DNA from: Candidatus Peregrinibacteria bacterium
GTDB taxonomy: Bacteria; Patescibacteriota; Gracilibacteria; UBA1369; UM-FILTER-53-11
DNA: 64,000 nucleotides
Direction of reading: 5' to 3'
Assembly (NCBI GenBank): GCA_016186205.1
Contig: JACPMA010000001.1
Coordinates: 1-64,000, forward strand
A model generated the notes under the pieces. It was given only the letters and a program-made list of their open reading frames with translations. It was not told where the DNA came from and searched no databases. Positions 7,778 to 17,366 of this stretch are shown here, piece by piece. A program made the position numbers and the translations under genes. Position 1 is the first letter of the stretch, and each line of letters opens with the position of its first letter.

Positions 7778-9532
7778 ATGACGGAAATCGAAGCCGTTCG
7801 CGTTCGTGAAGAAGCAAGACTCCTGCCAGTCGGTTATTTTGCCATGATGACGGAGCGGCCGCCGTTTAATCAAGATATTGAACAATGTCAGACGCCGGAA
7901 AGCGCTTATTTATTCGCGTTGGAAGTTGAGCATATGCGAGTGCCGGACGAATTGCGGTTTGATATTCTTCAAAAAGATATTCCGCAAGTGCATCAGTACA
8001 GAATTGAGCGCATTTGGGAAAAGGTTCTCGAGATGCAGTCCGCGTGGCAGGATTCTGTAGAAGCTTTGGAATACAAGTGGGCACATGCTCCGCGGACCGA
8101 CGATAGAGAAGCAAGAGCAGCTGTAAAAAATACGCCTTTAACGATCCGGAAAGATTTACGTCAGGCTTTAACGGCGATCGTAAGCCTCTCTCCGCAGCAC
8201 GAAGAACATGCTAAAAGAACGCAACTTCGCCAATGGAAAACCGAAGAAAGAGCGCTCCGTTTGGAATTCTATAACGCTGACAAAAATTATCTCGTGGCGC
8301 TGCGATTGTATTATGAAATGCTTCTTGAGCCCGGAAAAAAAGAAGCGGAAGAGATGCGTGCCGATCCGCATGCATCAAGCAAGCCTCCGCCAACGCTCCC
8401 TTTCGACCATCCGCTACGCTGGGAAATCGTCATGCGAAATCGATATCTTCGCCTTATTGATGCCACGCATCAGGCCATGTCCATTGCCAAGGCAGCGCAT
8501 CATGAACAAAGAGCGAGGCGTTTACGCAAAGTACAGAAAGTGCCGTATGTGCTCCATCCTATCAGTGTGGAAATGGCTTATATTTTGGACACAGTTCCAT
8601 TTGTCATTGAGCAAGAAAAAATGCCGCATAACGTTATTGTCGGTACAACGGCTGCAGCGCTCCATGACGCGGGCGAAGATACGCAACTGACTATTGATGA
8701 TATTTTGAGGGATTTTCTTAAAACAAGAGCGGATAGGATAGACAGCAGAATTGACCAAGCGATTGCTAGCGGTTTCGGTTTAAGCCGCGACGAATTTAAA
8801 CGAAAAACTCTGCATTTTATAAGAAGCGAAGTCATTGATGAGCTTCGTGCTATTTTAGGCGCGCTTTCGCACAACACTGTGTTGAGCGACAGCGAGAAAA
8901 AACGTGCGCTTGAACAAAACATTGCAGGTCCTGCGCAAACTATGGAATTAGTCGGAGTTGATGAATCGAAATATGCCGCTTGGGGCTTGGATCCAAACAG
9001 TTTTCCAACGCCGCTGAAAGCATTTTCTGTGTTTCCTCGTTCTTATGAACGCGATATTGATGCTTTTCTCGTGCGCCTAAATCTGCTTGGAAAAAAAGCG
9101 AAACAGCATGCGCTCATAATAAAACTGGAAGATCGTGCGCATAATTTAATTGATTGCAAAGATTTGCCGCCGGCAACGCAGGCGAAGAAACTTCGCTCCA
9201 CCATCCGTCTTATCGCTTATGCTATGTGCGATTATCTTCCTCGTAACGGTTTGCCTCTCTATAATGCGCTGCCGCGTTTGATTGATATAACTATGAGGGA
9301 ATATCAGCGGTTTCGCGCGGAAAATCCCGAACTCGTTATTCCTGAAGACAGCGGTTTTATGGATTTTCTCGGGATGTGGCATCGTTCCGTTGAGCGATTA
9401 CAGCTTCCAGAGTTTGCTGAAGCCGCACTTTCGACATATCCGGATGTTATTTCAGAGGGAAAAGAAAATGCGCCAGGTGGTTTAATGGGGCTAGTGAGAC
9501 AGTTGATACAGCGGGTTAGAGGAAATTATTGA
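7778..9532 (+). CDS. Large SpoT-like HD-domain hydrolase without synthetase domain
   Basis: Predicted (p)ppGpp-type pyrophosphohydrolase. Within 584 residues the HD signature is seen as YVLHP (His260), AALHDAGEDT (His296-Asp297, Glu300-Asp301) and KLEDRAHN (about 449-456), matching the RelA/SpoT HD metal sites. No synthetase, TGS or ACT domain is present. The first 200 residues are helical, charged and not recognised; the C-terminal ~100 residues are also unassigned. The gene stands alone, divergent from thyA-folA, and its end overlaps the convergent glycosyltransferase by 17 nt. It could act on another nucleotide than ppGpp; a dGTPase-type role is less likely because the spacing fits SpoT. 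Confidence 0.72.
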   Translation: MTEIEAVRVREEARLLPVGYFAMMTERPPFNQDIEQCQTPESAYLFALEVEHMRVPDELRFDILQKDIPQVHQYRIERIWEKVLEMQSAWQDSVEALEYKWAHAPRTDDREARAAVKNTPLTIRKDLRQALTAIVSLSPQHEEHAKRTQLRQWKTEERALRLEFYNADKNYLVALRLYYEMLLEPGKKEAEEMRADPHASSKPPPTLPFDHPLRWEIVMRNRYLRLIDATHQAMSIAKAAHHEQRARRLRKVQKVPYVLHPISVEMAYILDTVPFVIEQEKMPHNVIVGTTAAALHDAGEDTQLTIDDILRDFLKTRADRIDSRIDQAIASGFGLSRDEFKRKTLHFIRSEVIDELRAILGALSHNTVLSDSEKKRALEQNIAGPAQTMELVGVDESKYAAWGLDPNSFPTPLKAFSVFPRSYERDIDAFLVRLNLLGKKAKQHALIIKLEDRAHNLIDCKDLPPATQAKKLRSTIRLIAYAMCDYLPRNGLPLYNALPRLIDITMREYQRFRAENPELVIPEDSGFMDFLGMWHRSVERLQLPEFAEAALSTYPDVISEGKENAPGGLMGLVRQLIQRVRGNY

Positions 9533-10736
9533 GGAGTTTTTCAAGGTCTTCTGCGATTTTTTCACGGCAATAGTTTTTTTCTACAAATGCGCGGCCGGAA
9601 GTTCCAAGGCGATCGGCTTCAGCCGGATTTTTTTTGAGCAAAAGAATTTTTTCAGCAAGGTCTTTTGCATTTTCTTCTTCCGCAGTTAAGCCGCAGCCGG
9701 CTTTTTCCATGAGTTCGCTCGCTTCGCCTTTCAAATTGATGATGATGGGTTTTGCGCCAGCCATATAATCGAACATTTTGGAAGGAAAGGTGTTGCGGAA
9801 CGTGTCGGCTTTTTTGTATGGGATTACGCAAACGTTTGCAGATGCAATAAATGTCGGCATTTCACTGCGCGGCCGTGCGCCGGTAAAGATGATGTTCGTG
9901 AGATTTTTTTGAGTCGCTTCGTTTTGGAGTTTTTGGAAAAGCACGCCTGCACCGACGATTAGGAATACGATATCATGCTGTTCTTTTAGAAGTGCGGCGG
10001 TTTTTATGAAAATTTCCGGCGCCTGCGCCAGGCCGAGATTACCTGTATAGAGCACGACAAATTTATTTTCGATGTTCCACATGCGCCGTACGTGATCGCC
10101 TGAAATATCCGGTCGGAATAGATCGAGTTCAGCGCCGTTGGGAAGGATAGTGATTGGAGGAATTACGAATGACGAATGATGAATGATGAGCTTCTTGATT
10201 CCTGGAGAAGTGACCGTGATGTGGTCAGCGCGGCGATAAATATAGCGGGCGAGTTTTTCGCCTTGTCTTAGTAGGATTTTGCTGCGCACAGCGCCGACGC
10301 TTTCCACAGACTCCGGCCAAATGTCGCGAATGTCGAGGATAAAACGCACGCTACGCCACAGTTTTTTGAAAATGACGCCGATGAAGCCTACAAAGAGCGG
10401 AGGGGAAGTAGCGACAACAAAGTCAGGTTTTGGAATTTTTCGTTTTGCAATTACCGAAGCGATTATGAATGAAAGATAATGGGCGAGCCTTGCAAGGGTT
10501 TTCTTTTGCGTTGAAAGGAAGATGCGCGTTCTGTAAATTGTCACGCCGTTATCTTTTTGCACTGTCCAGCGGTTTTTATAGCCTTCGTATACTTTTCCTT
10601 CCGGATAATTCGGCGCGCTCGTGAGCACGGAAACTTCGTGGCCGGCTTTGGCAAGAAATTTTGCAAAGTATCCGATGCGGTTACTGGCCGCGCCTATTTC
10701 AGGCGGATAGAATTGTGAAATGAAAAGGATGCGCAT
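9516..10736 (-). CDS. GT4 glycosyltransferase, WbuB-like
   Basis: Transfers a sugar from a nucleotide donor to a lipid-linked or growing glycan in the cytoplasm. The 406 residues form a GT-B fold. The N-terminus MRILFISQFYPPEIGAASNR is that of WbuB-like transferases, FVVLYTGNLGLAQAPEIFI starts the donor-binding lobe, and DTFRNTFPSKMFDYMAGAKPIII (outlined) carries the conserved acidic donor-binding site. It overlaps the 3' end of the heparinase-like gene by 38 nt and is the last gene of a long leftward polysaccharide operon. Confidence 0.88.
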   Translation of the reverse strand: MRILFISQFYPPEIGAASNRIGYFAKFLAKAGHEVSVLTSAPNYPEGKVYEGYKNRWTVQKDNGVTIYRTRIFLSTQKKTLARLAHYLSFIIASVIAKRKIPKPDFVVATSPPLFVGFIGVIFKKLWRSVRFILDIRDIWPESVESVGAVRSKILLRQGEKLARYIYRRADHITVTSPGIKKLIIHHSSFVIPPITILPNGAELDLFRPDISGDHVRRMWNIENKFVVLYTGNLGLAQAPEIFIKTAALLKEQHDIVFLIVGAGVLFQKLQNEATQKNLTNIIFTGARPRSEMPTFIASANVCVIPYKKADTFRNTFPSKMFDYMAGAKPIIINLKGEASELMEKAGCGLTAEEENAKDLAEKILLLKKNPAEADRLGTSGRAFVEKNYCREKIAEDLEKLLNNFL

Positions 10737-12510
10737 TGGTCATTGAGTAGTGGATAGTTAAAACAGGAGCCTTTTCTTTTATGCCGTAGCGAGGAGAAAC
10801 ATAATCTTCTCGAATTTTCGCATATTTTACGAGTTCTTGAGGGAGTTCCATAATGAGCCTTTTGCCGTTTTTCGTGAGTATAACAGTACGGCCCTCCAGT
10901 TTCACCGCTACGCCCGGCGCAAAATGGAAATTCCATTGTAGTACGCACGAGCGTAGCGAGTGCGCTTCGTCCTCTCGTCCCCGAAGGGCGCAATCCTTGC
11001 TAAGCAAATAGCGTTTTGCATCAGTAAAACAATAATCGAAAAAATCAGTTAAAGTGATTACGCATTGTTTTTTATCGAAATGGATCTTTCGTCTATGCGT
11101 GATTGGATTTCGCAGGCGATTATATCCATCGTGCTGTCCATCGAACAAGTCAAATGCTTCCGTGCTTTCCCATCGGTTCAGCTGCGGATGAGCATCTTCA
11201 ATCATGCCAAACACGGTATCTTTTCTGAATCGATTCTGTTCTTGGCCGTCGACGGTCACCGTGTTGTGCATGGCTGTTGAGCGAAAATGCTGCCGCGCCG
11301 CAGGATCAAAAGTGTAGCAATAGGTTCCAGGATCAATAATAAAATCTTCGCCGTCCGCAGTCAGTTCAAAGCTCAAGGCGTCATTATGGCCGTGTCCGCC
11401 ATTTCCTTTTTGTCCGATTCCTCCGCCGTGAATAATAAGGTACCAGTCGTTTTTGCGCATGATGTATATATGGGAATCATTAAAACCTTGGCTTATTGAT
11501 GCTGCGCCGACTTCTTTTTGAAAAAGCTCTTTTTCAAGCCAAAAAAGATGAGTATGATATTGAAAAAGCCTTCCGTCGTCGCTGTCGCCGAGCATGGGTG
11601 CTAGCCCATTTGGTTTTGTATACGAGCGGATAAAGGCAAACATTTTCTCAAGCTTAAACAAAAAGCTGGAAGAAAAAGCGATATCATTCGCACGCGCCAA
11701 AAGTGTGCAGAACCCGAACATTTCCGTGACAAAACCGTGATATCCAGTGGATGCTTCATATAAAATGCCGTCAGAACCGACTTGTTCTTCAATTTGTTTT
11801 TCAAGTCCGATGAGCCCTTTTGCTTTCCATTTTCTGGCTTCTTTGAACTCCGGAAAAAGCACGCCAAGGAAAAATAACCCTGTAAAATTTCCAATAAGAT
11901 GATTCGTATTGAAGCCCGGGCCGTATTCCAAATTGCGCAGAAGAAATTTTCCATGCTCGACGATCGAGGTTAAAAAAGTTTTTTGCCACTCATTATGTTT
12001 CCACATCGCCGTATCTTTCAAGAAATACCAAGCGAGCGCAAAGTTGCACGCGCGAATCGCAACCTCAAGCGGACTTTGCCAATTTACGCCTTTGCCGAGC
12101 GGATTTTTCAAAATCCAATCATGAATAAGATTTTTTGCTTCCTCTGGAGTCTTCATAAGAGTCGAAAGAAATTGAAACCGCGAAAGTTCCCACGGCACCT
12201 TGATCTCGCCTCGGCCGGAAAAATCTTTTTGCCAATCAATATATTTTCCAAGTTTCGTGAGGCCGGAGCCAAGAAGATCGAATTCATGATGAACAATGCG
12301 ATCAACGCTTTCTTTTGATCCTGTCATGTGCGCCCGAAAAAGAGAAATGGGAAGCTGTGGCTTTTCCCCGCTAAAATCTGGAATGAGTTCTTTTTCAAGC
12401 GATACTTTGAAGGTGCGTGAAAACTTTCGGGCTGCCATCCGCGCGCCGTATATTAAAACAGCTGAAACCGGCAGCTCTAGAATTCTCTTTATGCGATGAA
12501 GTGTTTTCAT
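10699..12510 (-). CDS. Heparinase II/III-family protein
   Basis: Predicted polysaccharide lyase or related enzyme. The N-terminal half (about 1-300) has the alpha/alpha toroid pattern. The C-terminal half has the family signature GHGHNDALSFEL, then IIDPGTYCY and FRSTAMHNTVTVDG. ATG 12510 overlaps the asnB stop as ATGA; the longer TTG start at 12519 is less likely. No signal peptide is seen. Within the C-terminal beta domain an Arg/Ser-rich stretch (ALRGREDEAHSLRSCV) is encoded by a GC-rich repeat at 10944-10998 and looks inserted. Such proteins are common in O-antigen/exopolysaccharide loci, where they may process the glycan. Confidence 0.82.
   Translation of the reverse strand: MKTLHRIKRILELPVSAVLIYGARMAARKFSRTFKVSLEKELIPDFSGEKPQLPISLFRAHMTGSKESVDRIVHHEFDLLGSGLTKLGKYIDWQKDFSGRGEIKVPWELSRFQFLSTLMKTPEEAKNLIHDWILKNPLGKGVNWQSPLEVAIRACNFALAWYFLKDTAMWKHNEWQKTFLTSIVEHGKFLLRNLEYGPGFNTNHLIGNFTGLFFLGVLFPEFKEARKWKAKGLIGLEKQIEEQVGSDGILYEASTGYHGFVTEMFGFCTLLARANDIAFSSSFLFKLEKMFAFIRSYTKPNGLAPMLGDSDDGRLFQYHTHLFWLEKELFQKEVGAASISQGFNDSHIYIMRKNDWYLIIHGGGIGQKGNGGHGHNDALSFELTADGEDFIIDPGTYCYTFDPAARQHFRSTAMHNTVTVDGQEQNRFRKDTVFGMIEDAHPQLNRWESTEAFDLFDGQHDGYNRLRNPITHRRKIHFDKKQCVITLTDFFDYCFTDAKRYLLSKDCALRGREDEAHSLRSCVLQWNFHFAPGVAVKLEGRTVILTKNGKRLIMELPQELVKYAKIREDYVSPRYGIKEKAPVLTIHYSMTNAHPFHFTILSA
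10944..10964. repeat. GA-loop hairpin element, copy inside the heparinase-like gene
   Basis: GCACGAGCGTAGCGAGTGC (10945-10963), closed by one more C-G pair, differs from the intergenic copy at 5579 by one base in the loop (GTA for GAA). It lies in frame inside a coding sequence. A second GC-rich piece (CCCCGAAGGGCGC, near 10979-10991) follows directly. Confidence 0.65.
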
Positions 12511-14435
12511 GTCATCCAACGGTCAAACCAGAGTGAAAGAGTTATGAGATTCCAAATGCGAAAGCTTGCATCAACGCGGCCATTTTGATGGTCGGATACG
12601 AGTTTTTCAACCGCTGCGCGATCGAGCAAATCCGCTTCCCAAATTTTTGATTTCCAAAGAATTTTAGGAAGTTCGTCGCGAAGCGCAGTCTTGAGCCATT
12701 CCGTGATAGGAGCGGCAAATCCTTGTTTTTTTCGATCAATAATTTCATTGGGAATCGTGCCGCGCACAGCTTCTTTGAGAATATATTTTGAAATACCGTT
12801 TTTGAGTTTCAAATCCATCGGGATTTGCATGGCAAGTTCGACAAGCCGATGATCGAGGAATGGGACGCGCGATTCAATGGAATTCGCCATGGTGATTTTG
12901 TCTACGCGCATGAGAAGGAGTTCGGGCAAACGTATTTTAAGTTCGAGATAAATCATTCGGTTGAGAAAATCCGCATCCGGAGAAGCGGCATCTATTTTTT
13001 CATAGTGCGGTTTTATGACGTAAAAGCTTGATCGGCCGTCCATGCGTTGGCGAAAGTTTTTCGAGAGAATATCCCATTTCGTGAATTCGCTGAACGCGAT
13101 CGCTGCGCCCCAGAAAAATTCCTCTGCAGAAGCTAAACGGCGCAGCTGTTCTTTATGAAGATCGTAGGCCGGGTGATTCGTTATTTTACTTAAAGAAAAG
13201 AGCAATTTTTTAAGAGGCATCGGCACACGTTCGAGTTTCCGCCACCACGTTTTCCAAAAATTCAACACGAGCCGATACTGGTCGTAGCCGGCAAAAAGTT
13301 CGTCCGAACCTTCGCCGACTTGAGCAACAATAACGCCGGAATCGCGGATGAGTTTTGAGACAAAATAGAGCGGAAAACAAACCGGATCGCCGTTCGGATC
13401 ATCCGCATGATGAGCAAGAGTCGGCAGAAATTCGAGAAGATTTTGCGGCCCAACCGTAATTTCGTGATGATGGCTTTTGAAAATGTCAGCCACTTTCCGC
13501 GCCCACTTGAACTCATCGTATCGCGGGAGACCTTTTACATTCACGGAAAATGAATCTACAGGCTGGCCGCGCGCTTGCGTCATCAAAGCCACATTCGTGC
13601 TTGAATCAATGCCGCCGGAAAGAAAAACCCCGAACGGTACATCGCATACCATCTGCCGCTCCACAGAGTCTTTTAAAATGCTGCGAATTTTCTCTACAAA
13701 ATATTCATCATTATTTCGTAATTCATCATTCATCATTCGTAATTTCGTCATGGCATCCCAATACTGCGTTTCTTGAATTCCATTTTTATCCACCGTCAGA
13801 TACCACCCAGCCGGCAGTTTTTTTATGCCTTCAAAAAGCGTCATAGGCGCTGGACAGCAGCCGAAAGTGAGATAGTGAAAAAGCGCCTCTTCATTGAGGT
13901 GTTTTTTGAAGCCGGGATGCGCAAGAATCGCTTTTATTTCCGAGCCAAAAATAAGAGTGCCGTTTTGGATAGTATAGTAGAGCGGTTTTATTCCAAGCCG
14001 GTCGCGCACAAGCCAAAGCCTCTGTTTTTTCTCATCCCACAGCGCAATTGCAAACATGCCGTTCAAATCTTGCACCGCGTCGAGACCCTTTTCCTCGTAT
14101 GTGTGGAGAATCGTTTCTGTATCCGATTTCGATTGAAACGAATGCCCTTTTTTTTCAAGCTCATGCCGTAACTCGCCAAAATTATAAATTTCTCCGTTAA
14201 GCATGACCCAAAGCGTCCCGTCGCTGCACAAAGTCGTCATGGGTTGATGGCCTTTTGAAGAAAGATCAATAATGGAAAGCCGCCGAAATCCAAATCCAAG
14301 TTTTTGATTTTTAGAAATATACGCTCCGCTGTCGTCCGGGCCGCGATGCGTCAGCGTTTCGCGCATGCGGATGAGCGCGGTTTCATCAACCTTTGATTGA
14401 TTTTGAAAATGAAAAATTCCCGTTAATCCACACAT
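12507..14435 (-). CDS. asnB: Asparagine synthase-type glutamine amidotransferase (copy 1)
   Basis: The glutaminase domain starts MCGLTGIF with the Cys2 nucleophile after Met removal, followed by the THRGPDDSG loop. The synthetase domain has the PP-loop GVFLSGGIDSS, SFSVNVKG, VGEGSDELFAGYDQY and ESRVPFLDHRLVELA. The length, 642 residues, fits bacterial AsnB. In a polysaccharide locus with a UDP-sugar dehydrogenase, it may amidate uronic acids and not make free asparagine; this is inference. It is followed by the heparinase-like gene with an ATGA overlap and preceded at 4 nt by a methyltransferase gene. Confidence 0.92.
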   Translation of the reverse strand: MCGLTGIFHFQNQSKVDETALIRMRETLTHRGPDDSGAYISKNQKLGFGFRRLSIIDLSSKGHQPMTTLCSDGTLWVMLNGEIYNFGELRHELEKKGHSFQSKSDTETILHTYEEKGLDAVQDLNGMFAIALWDEKKQRLWLVRDRLGIKPLYYTIQNGTLIFGSEIKAILAHPGFKKHLNEEALFHYLTFGCCPAPMTLFEGIKKLPAGWYLTVDKNGIQETQYWDAMTKLRMMNDELRNNDEYFVEKIRSILKDSVERQMVCDVPFGVFLSGGIDSSTNVALMTQARGQPVDSFSVNVKGLPRYDEFKWARKVADIFKSHHHEITVGPQNLLEFLPTLAHHADDPNGDPVCFPLYFVSKLIRDSGVIVAQVGEGSDELFAGYDQYRLVLNFWKTWWRKLERVPMPLKKLLFSLSKITNHPAYDLHKEQLRRLASAEEFFWGAAIAFSEFTKWDILSKNFRQRMDGRSSFYVIKPHYEKIDAASPDADFLNRMIYLELKIRLPELLLMRVDKITMANSIESRVPFLDHRLVELAMQIPMDLKLKNGISKYILKEAVRGTIPNEIIDRKKQGFAAPITEWLKTALRDELPKILWKSKIWEADLLDRAAVEKLVSDHQNGRVDASFRIWNLITLSLWFDRWMT

Positions 14436-14438
14436 ACT

Positions 14439-15239
14439 TTATTTTTTAGCAGTAATTAATAGTTCGAGACCAAATCTATGCCCGAGTAATCGTACGAACC
14501 ATCTTGGATAGAATTTCCAAATAAGACGATAAACACGGCCTTGGTATTTTTTACTCGGTTTGATTTCGAGAAGATCGCCGGCACACAGTTTTGTTTCTAA
14601 ATGAATATTTTGAAAACCCACGGCTTCGAGTAAAATTCGGGCTTCTTGCAGCGTATAAGCCTTCGTCCCCGGACTTTCGAGATAATGAAAAAGCGCGTAG
14701 CGTGAAGTTTTCCACGGACGGCCTTTAAGAAGGCAGTGTTGAATCCATAACAAAAATCCAGTCCACGAAGGAATATGATAAATCATCGCTTTGAGAATTC
14801 CGCCAGGCTTAAGAACGCGCAAAGCTTCTTTAAAAGCTTGCGTGGTATCCGGCGTATGATGGAGCACGCCCCAACTGTAAATAATATCGAATTCGCGATC
14901 AGCGAAAGGAAGTTTTTCCGCATCCGACGCCAGCAATCGATATTGATGCGGTTTGATGTTATGGGCCTCAAGTCTTTCACGTGTATGTTTTATTGCGGCC
15001 TCCGTTAAATCGATTCCGGTCGCATGCGCGCCGTGCCGAATCCACTCAAGAAAATCCACGCCGGCGCCGACGCCGATCTCCAGAACTTTTTTCCATTTTG
15101 CTTTGGAAAACTGCGCAAACGATGGAATATGCGGTTCGAGTTCATAGCGGCCTTGTTCAATTTCCTCGCCGTATCGAATGCCGCACGTTTCATCTTCCCA
15201 ATGCGTTTTAACGGCTTGTTTGAGCGTATTTTTATCCAT
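14439..15239 (-). CDS. SAM-dependent class I methyltransferase
   Basis: A 266-residue Methyltransf_11/25-type enzyme. VLEIGVGAGVDFLEWIRHG (motif I) binds SAM, followed by ATGIDLTEAAI, DIIYSWGVLHHTPDT (motif II) and LRVLKPGGILKAMIYH (motif III). Such proteins in polysaccharide loci O- or N-methylate sugars; the acceptor is unknown. It overlaps the bi-domain oxidoreductase gene by 8 nt and lies 4 nt before asnB, within one leftward operon. Confidence 0.87.
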   Translation of the reverse strand: MDKNTLKQAVKTHWEDETCGIRYGEEIEQGRYELEPHIPSFAQFSKAKWKKVLEIGVGAGVDFLEWIRHGAHATGIDLTEAAIKHTRERLEAHNIKPHQYRLLASDAEKLPFADREFDIIYSWGVLHHTPDTTQAFKEALRVLKPGGILKAMIYHIPSWTGFLLWIQHCLLKGRPWKTSRYALFHYLESPGTKAYTLQEARILLEAVGFQNIHLETKLCAGDLLEIKPSKKYQGRVYRLIWKFYPRWFVRLLGHRFGLELLITAKK

Positions 15240-17355
15240 GCGCTTTTTTATTCACTTCAAAACTCGTTTCCGTCACAGAAAATAATTCTTCCAATGGAAT
15301 TGGGAATTTTCCATCGCGCAAAGCATGAGCAAAGGCCTGAAGTTCTTCAAAATGACCTTTACCTTGATGCCAAGTTTTAAGCCCGCCTTCGCCTCCCCAA
15401 ACCCGCAGCGCTTTATAATCATCAAGTTCATACACGCGGCCATCGCAATAAATTTCAGCATATTCTTTCGGCAGATTTTTATTTCCGAGAGCGGTGTAGA
15501 GAAGATGGCATACTGAACCGTCTTCGTAGGAAATGGTGGCTGAAAAATTATCCTGGCCGATGATGTCTTTGGTGCGAGGCGAAAGCGACTGCGCTTCGAT
15601 TTTTTTAGGCCGGCTGCCGGTCAAAAATTCGAAGAAATCAAAAAAGTGGCATGCTTCGCCGATGATGCGTCCGCCGCCTTCGGGTTTTTGCGTCCAGTGG
15701 TCCATCGGGAGATGTCCGGCATTCACGCGATAGTGCACGAGGAGAGGATTTCGGCGGTTTTGCGTTAGTTCTTTTATGCGCTTGGCATATGGCGAAAAGC
15801 GCCGATTGAATCCCACCATGAGGATCGGTGTTTTTTCTTTATAAATTCCGGTTTGTAACGAAAAAAAGTTTTTTATTTCATTAAGTTCCTCATGAGTGAG
15901 CGCCAGCGGTTTTTCTACAAATACGTGCTTGTCAGCCCTGAGGCTGGCAAGCACGACTTGTGCATGAAGATTATGGCGAGTTGCAATGAGCACCGCATCG
16001 ACATTTGGATCATTCAGGACTTCTTCAAAATCCGTGGTGCAGTACTGCGCGCCATATTGTTTTGCAAACTGTTTGGCAGTGGTGCCTTTTTTTGAAACCA
16101 CTGCGCGGAGCGCAAAGCGCGAGCGCAGCTTTTTGATATTCGGCAGATGCGTTGAAATGGCGAACGAACCCGCTCCTATGAGCGCAATGGCAATCTGCCC
16201 TTCTCTTTTTGCGGCATGCGTCGGTAGCAAGATTTTTTTCGTATGTAACGGCTCATCGTGGTAGGAAAGTAAAACAGCGAGCGGTTTTTGTTCTTTCAGT
16301 TGCTCATAGGCTTTTACGGCTTCCTGTAAGGCAAATTCCTGTGGTGCAAGCGCGAGAAAATCAACTTTTCCTTCAGCGAGCAATTTCAAATATTCTTCCA
16401 TGTTGCGATTTTCAGTCCAACGTACATATGGAAGGGGATAATCGAGCATTTCTTCTTCATACGTCGGATCATAGCGACCCGGACCGTACGAGCACGAAAT
16501 TTTCAAATCGATTTCTTTTTCGTACCACGGATTTCGTTGCAAGTTGAGTCCAACCGCGCCAACTACAACAACGATTCCCTTTCTTCGCGTAATTTCCATG
16601 GCTTTTTGAAGAGGCTCATGCGACTGGGTTGAAGCCGTAATAATGGTCGCGTCAACGCCGAATCCTTCAGTTATTTTTTGAATTTCATTGGCGTCTGCGG
16701 CGGTCAATGCAAAATTTGCGCCTAGTTTTTTGGCAAGATTGCAGCGCTTTTCATCAGGATCTACGCCGATAATGCGAGTTCCGGCAGCCTTCAAAATCTG
16801 CACAGCGAGTTGGCCAATGAGGCCAAGTCCGATGACTGCCACAGTCTCTCCAAGTTTCGGATTCGCTTGGCGCACGCCTTGCATGGCAATGGCGCCGAGC
16901 GTAACCGAAGCAGCTTGTTTTAACTCAAGTCCGTCCGGAATTCGACTGACGAGTAGCCTCGGAACCGCGACAAATTCTGCGTGATTTGCCACGCCAGCGC
17001 CGCTGCACGCGACGAGATCGCCAATGCAAATATCGCGAATATTTTTTCCAACTTCCACAACTTCGCCGGCAAGTGAATATCCGATCGGGGTGCCAAAATC
17101 GAGCATGCTCTTGATGATTTTGTAGGTTTGCACCAGACCTTTTTCCGAAGCCATTTTGAGCGCTTTTTTCACATGATGCGGTTGTTTCATGGCGCGCGTA
17201 AGGAGTGACTGATTTGACATCGCAATGCCGGACAATTCCGTGCCGGTGCTTATGAGTGAATAGCGCGTTTTTACAAGCACTTCGTTATCCGAGATTGCCG
17301 GTGGAGGCACTTCTTCAAGGATTATTTCGCCTTTTTGGAGGAGTAGTTGTTTCAT
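15232..17355 (-). CDS. Bi-domain oxidoreductase: zinc-type dehydrogenase fused to Gfo/Idh/MocA
   Basis: A 707-residue natural fusion. Residues 1 to about 365 form a medium-chain dehydrogenase (PIGYSLAGEVVEVGKNI, then the NAD-binding VAVIGLGLIGQLAVQILKAAG). Residues from about 385 form a Gfo/Idh/MocA oxidoreductase (AIALIGAGSFAISTHLPNI, DAVLIATRHNLHAQ, KHVFVEKPLALTHEEL). This fusion is a known family in surface-polysaccharide loci, and both halves keep nucleotide-binding motifs. The substrate is not known. A near-perfect inverted repeat in the DNA at about 15928-15956 lies within the coding sequence before KHVFVEKP. Confidence 0.87.
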   Translation of the reverse strand: MKQLLLQKGEIILEEVPPPAISDNEVLVKTRYSLISTGTELSGIAMSNQSLLTRAMKQPHHVKKALKMASEKGLVQTYKIIKSMLDFGTPIGYSLAGEVVEVGKNIRDICIGDLVACSGAGVANHAEFVAVPRLLVSRIPDGLELKQAASVTLGAIAMQGVRQANPKLGETVAVIGLGLIGQLAVQILKAAGTRIIGVDPDEKRCNLAKKLGANFALTAADANEIQKITEGFGVDATIITASTQSHEPLQKAMEITRRKGIVVVVGAVGLNLQRNPWYEKEIDLKISCSYGPGRYDPTYEEEMLDYPLPYVRWTENRNMEEYLKLLAEGKVDFLALAPQEFALQEAVKAYEQLKEQKPLAVLLSYHDEPLHTKKILLPTHAAKREGQIAIALIGAGSFAISTHLPNIKKLRSRFALRAVVSKKGTTAKQFAKQYGAQYCTTDFEEVLNDPNVDAVLIATRHNLHAQVVLASLRADKHVFVEKPLALTHEELNEIKNFFSLQTGIYKEKTPILMVGFNRRFSPYAKRIKELTQNRRNPLLVHYRVNAGHLPMDHWTQKPEGGGRIIGEACHFFDFFEFLTGSRPKKIEAQSLSPRTKDIIGQDNFSATISYEDGSVCHLLYTALGNKNLPKEYAEIYCDGRVYELDDYKALRVWGGEGGLKTWHQGKGHFEELQAFAHALRDGKFPIPLEELFSVTETSFEVNKKAHG

Positions 17356-17366
17356 ATAAATGTTGC

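Noticed and set aside
15925-15960. Inverted repeat inside the bi-domain oxidoreductase as another inserted element
   Set aside because: The arms pair well, but the encoded residues fit the normal family alignment before KHVFVEKP, so there is no evidence of insertion.
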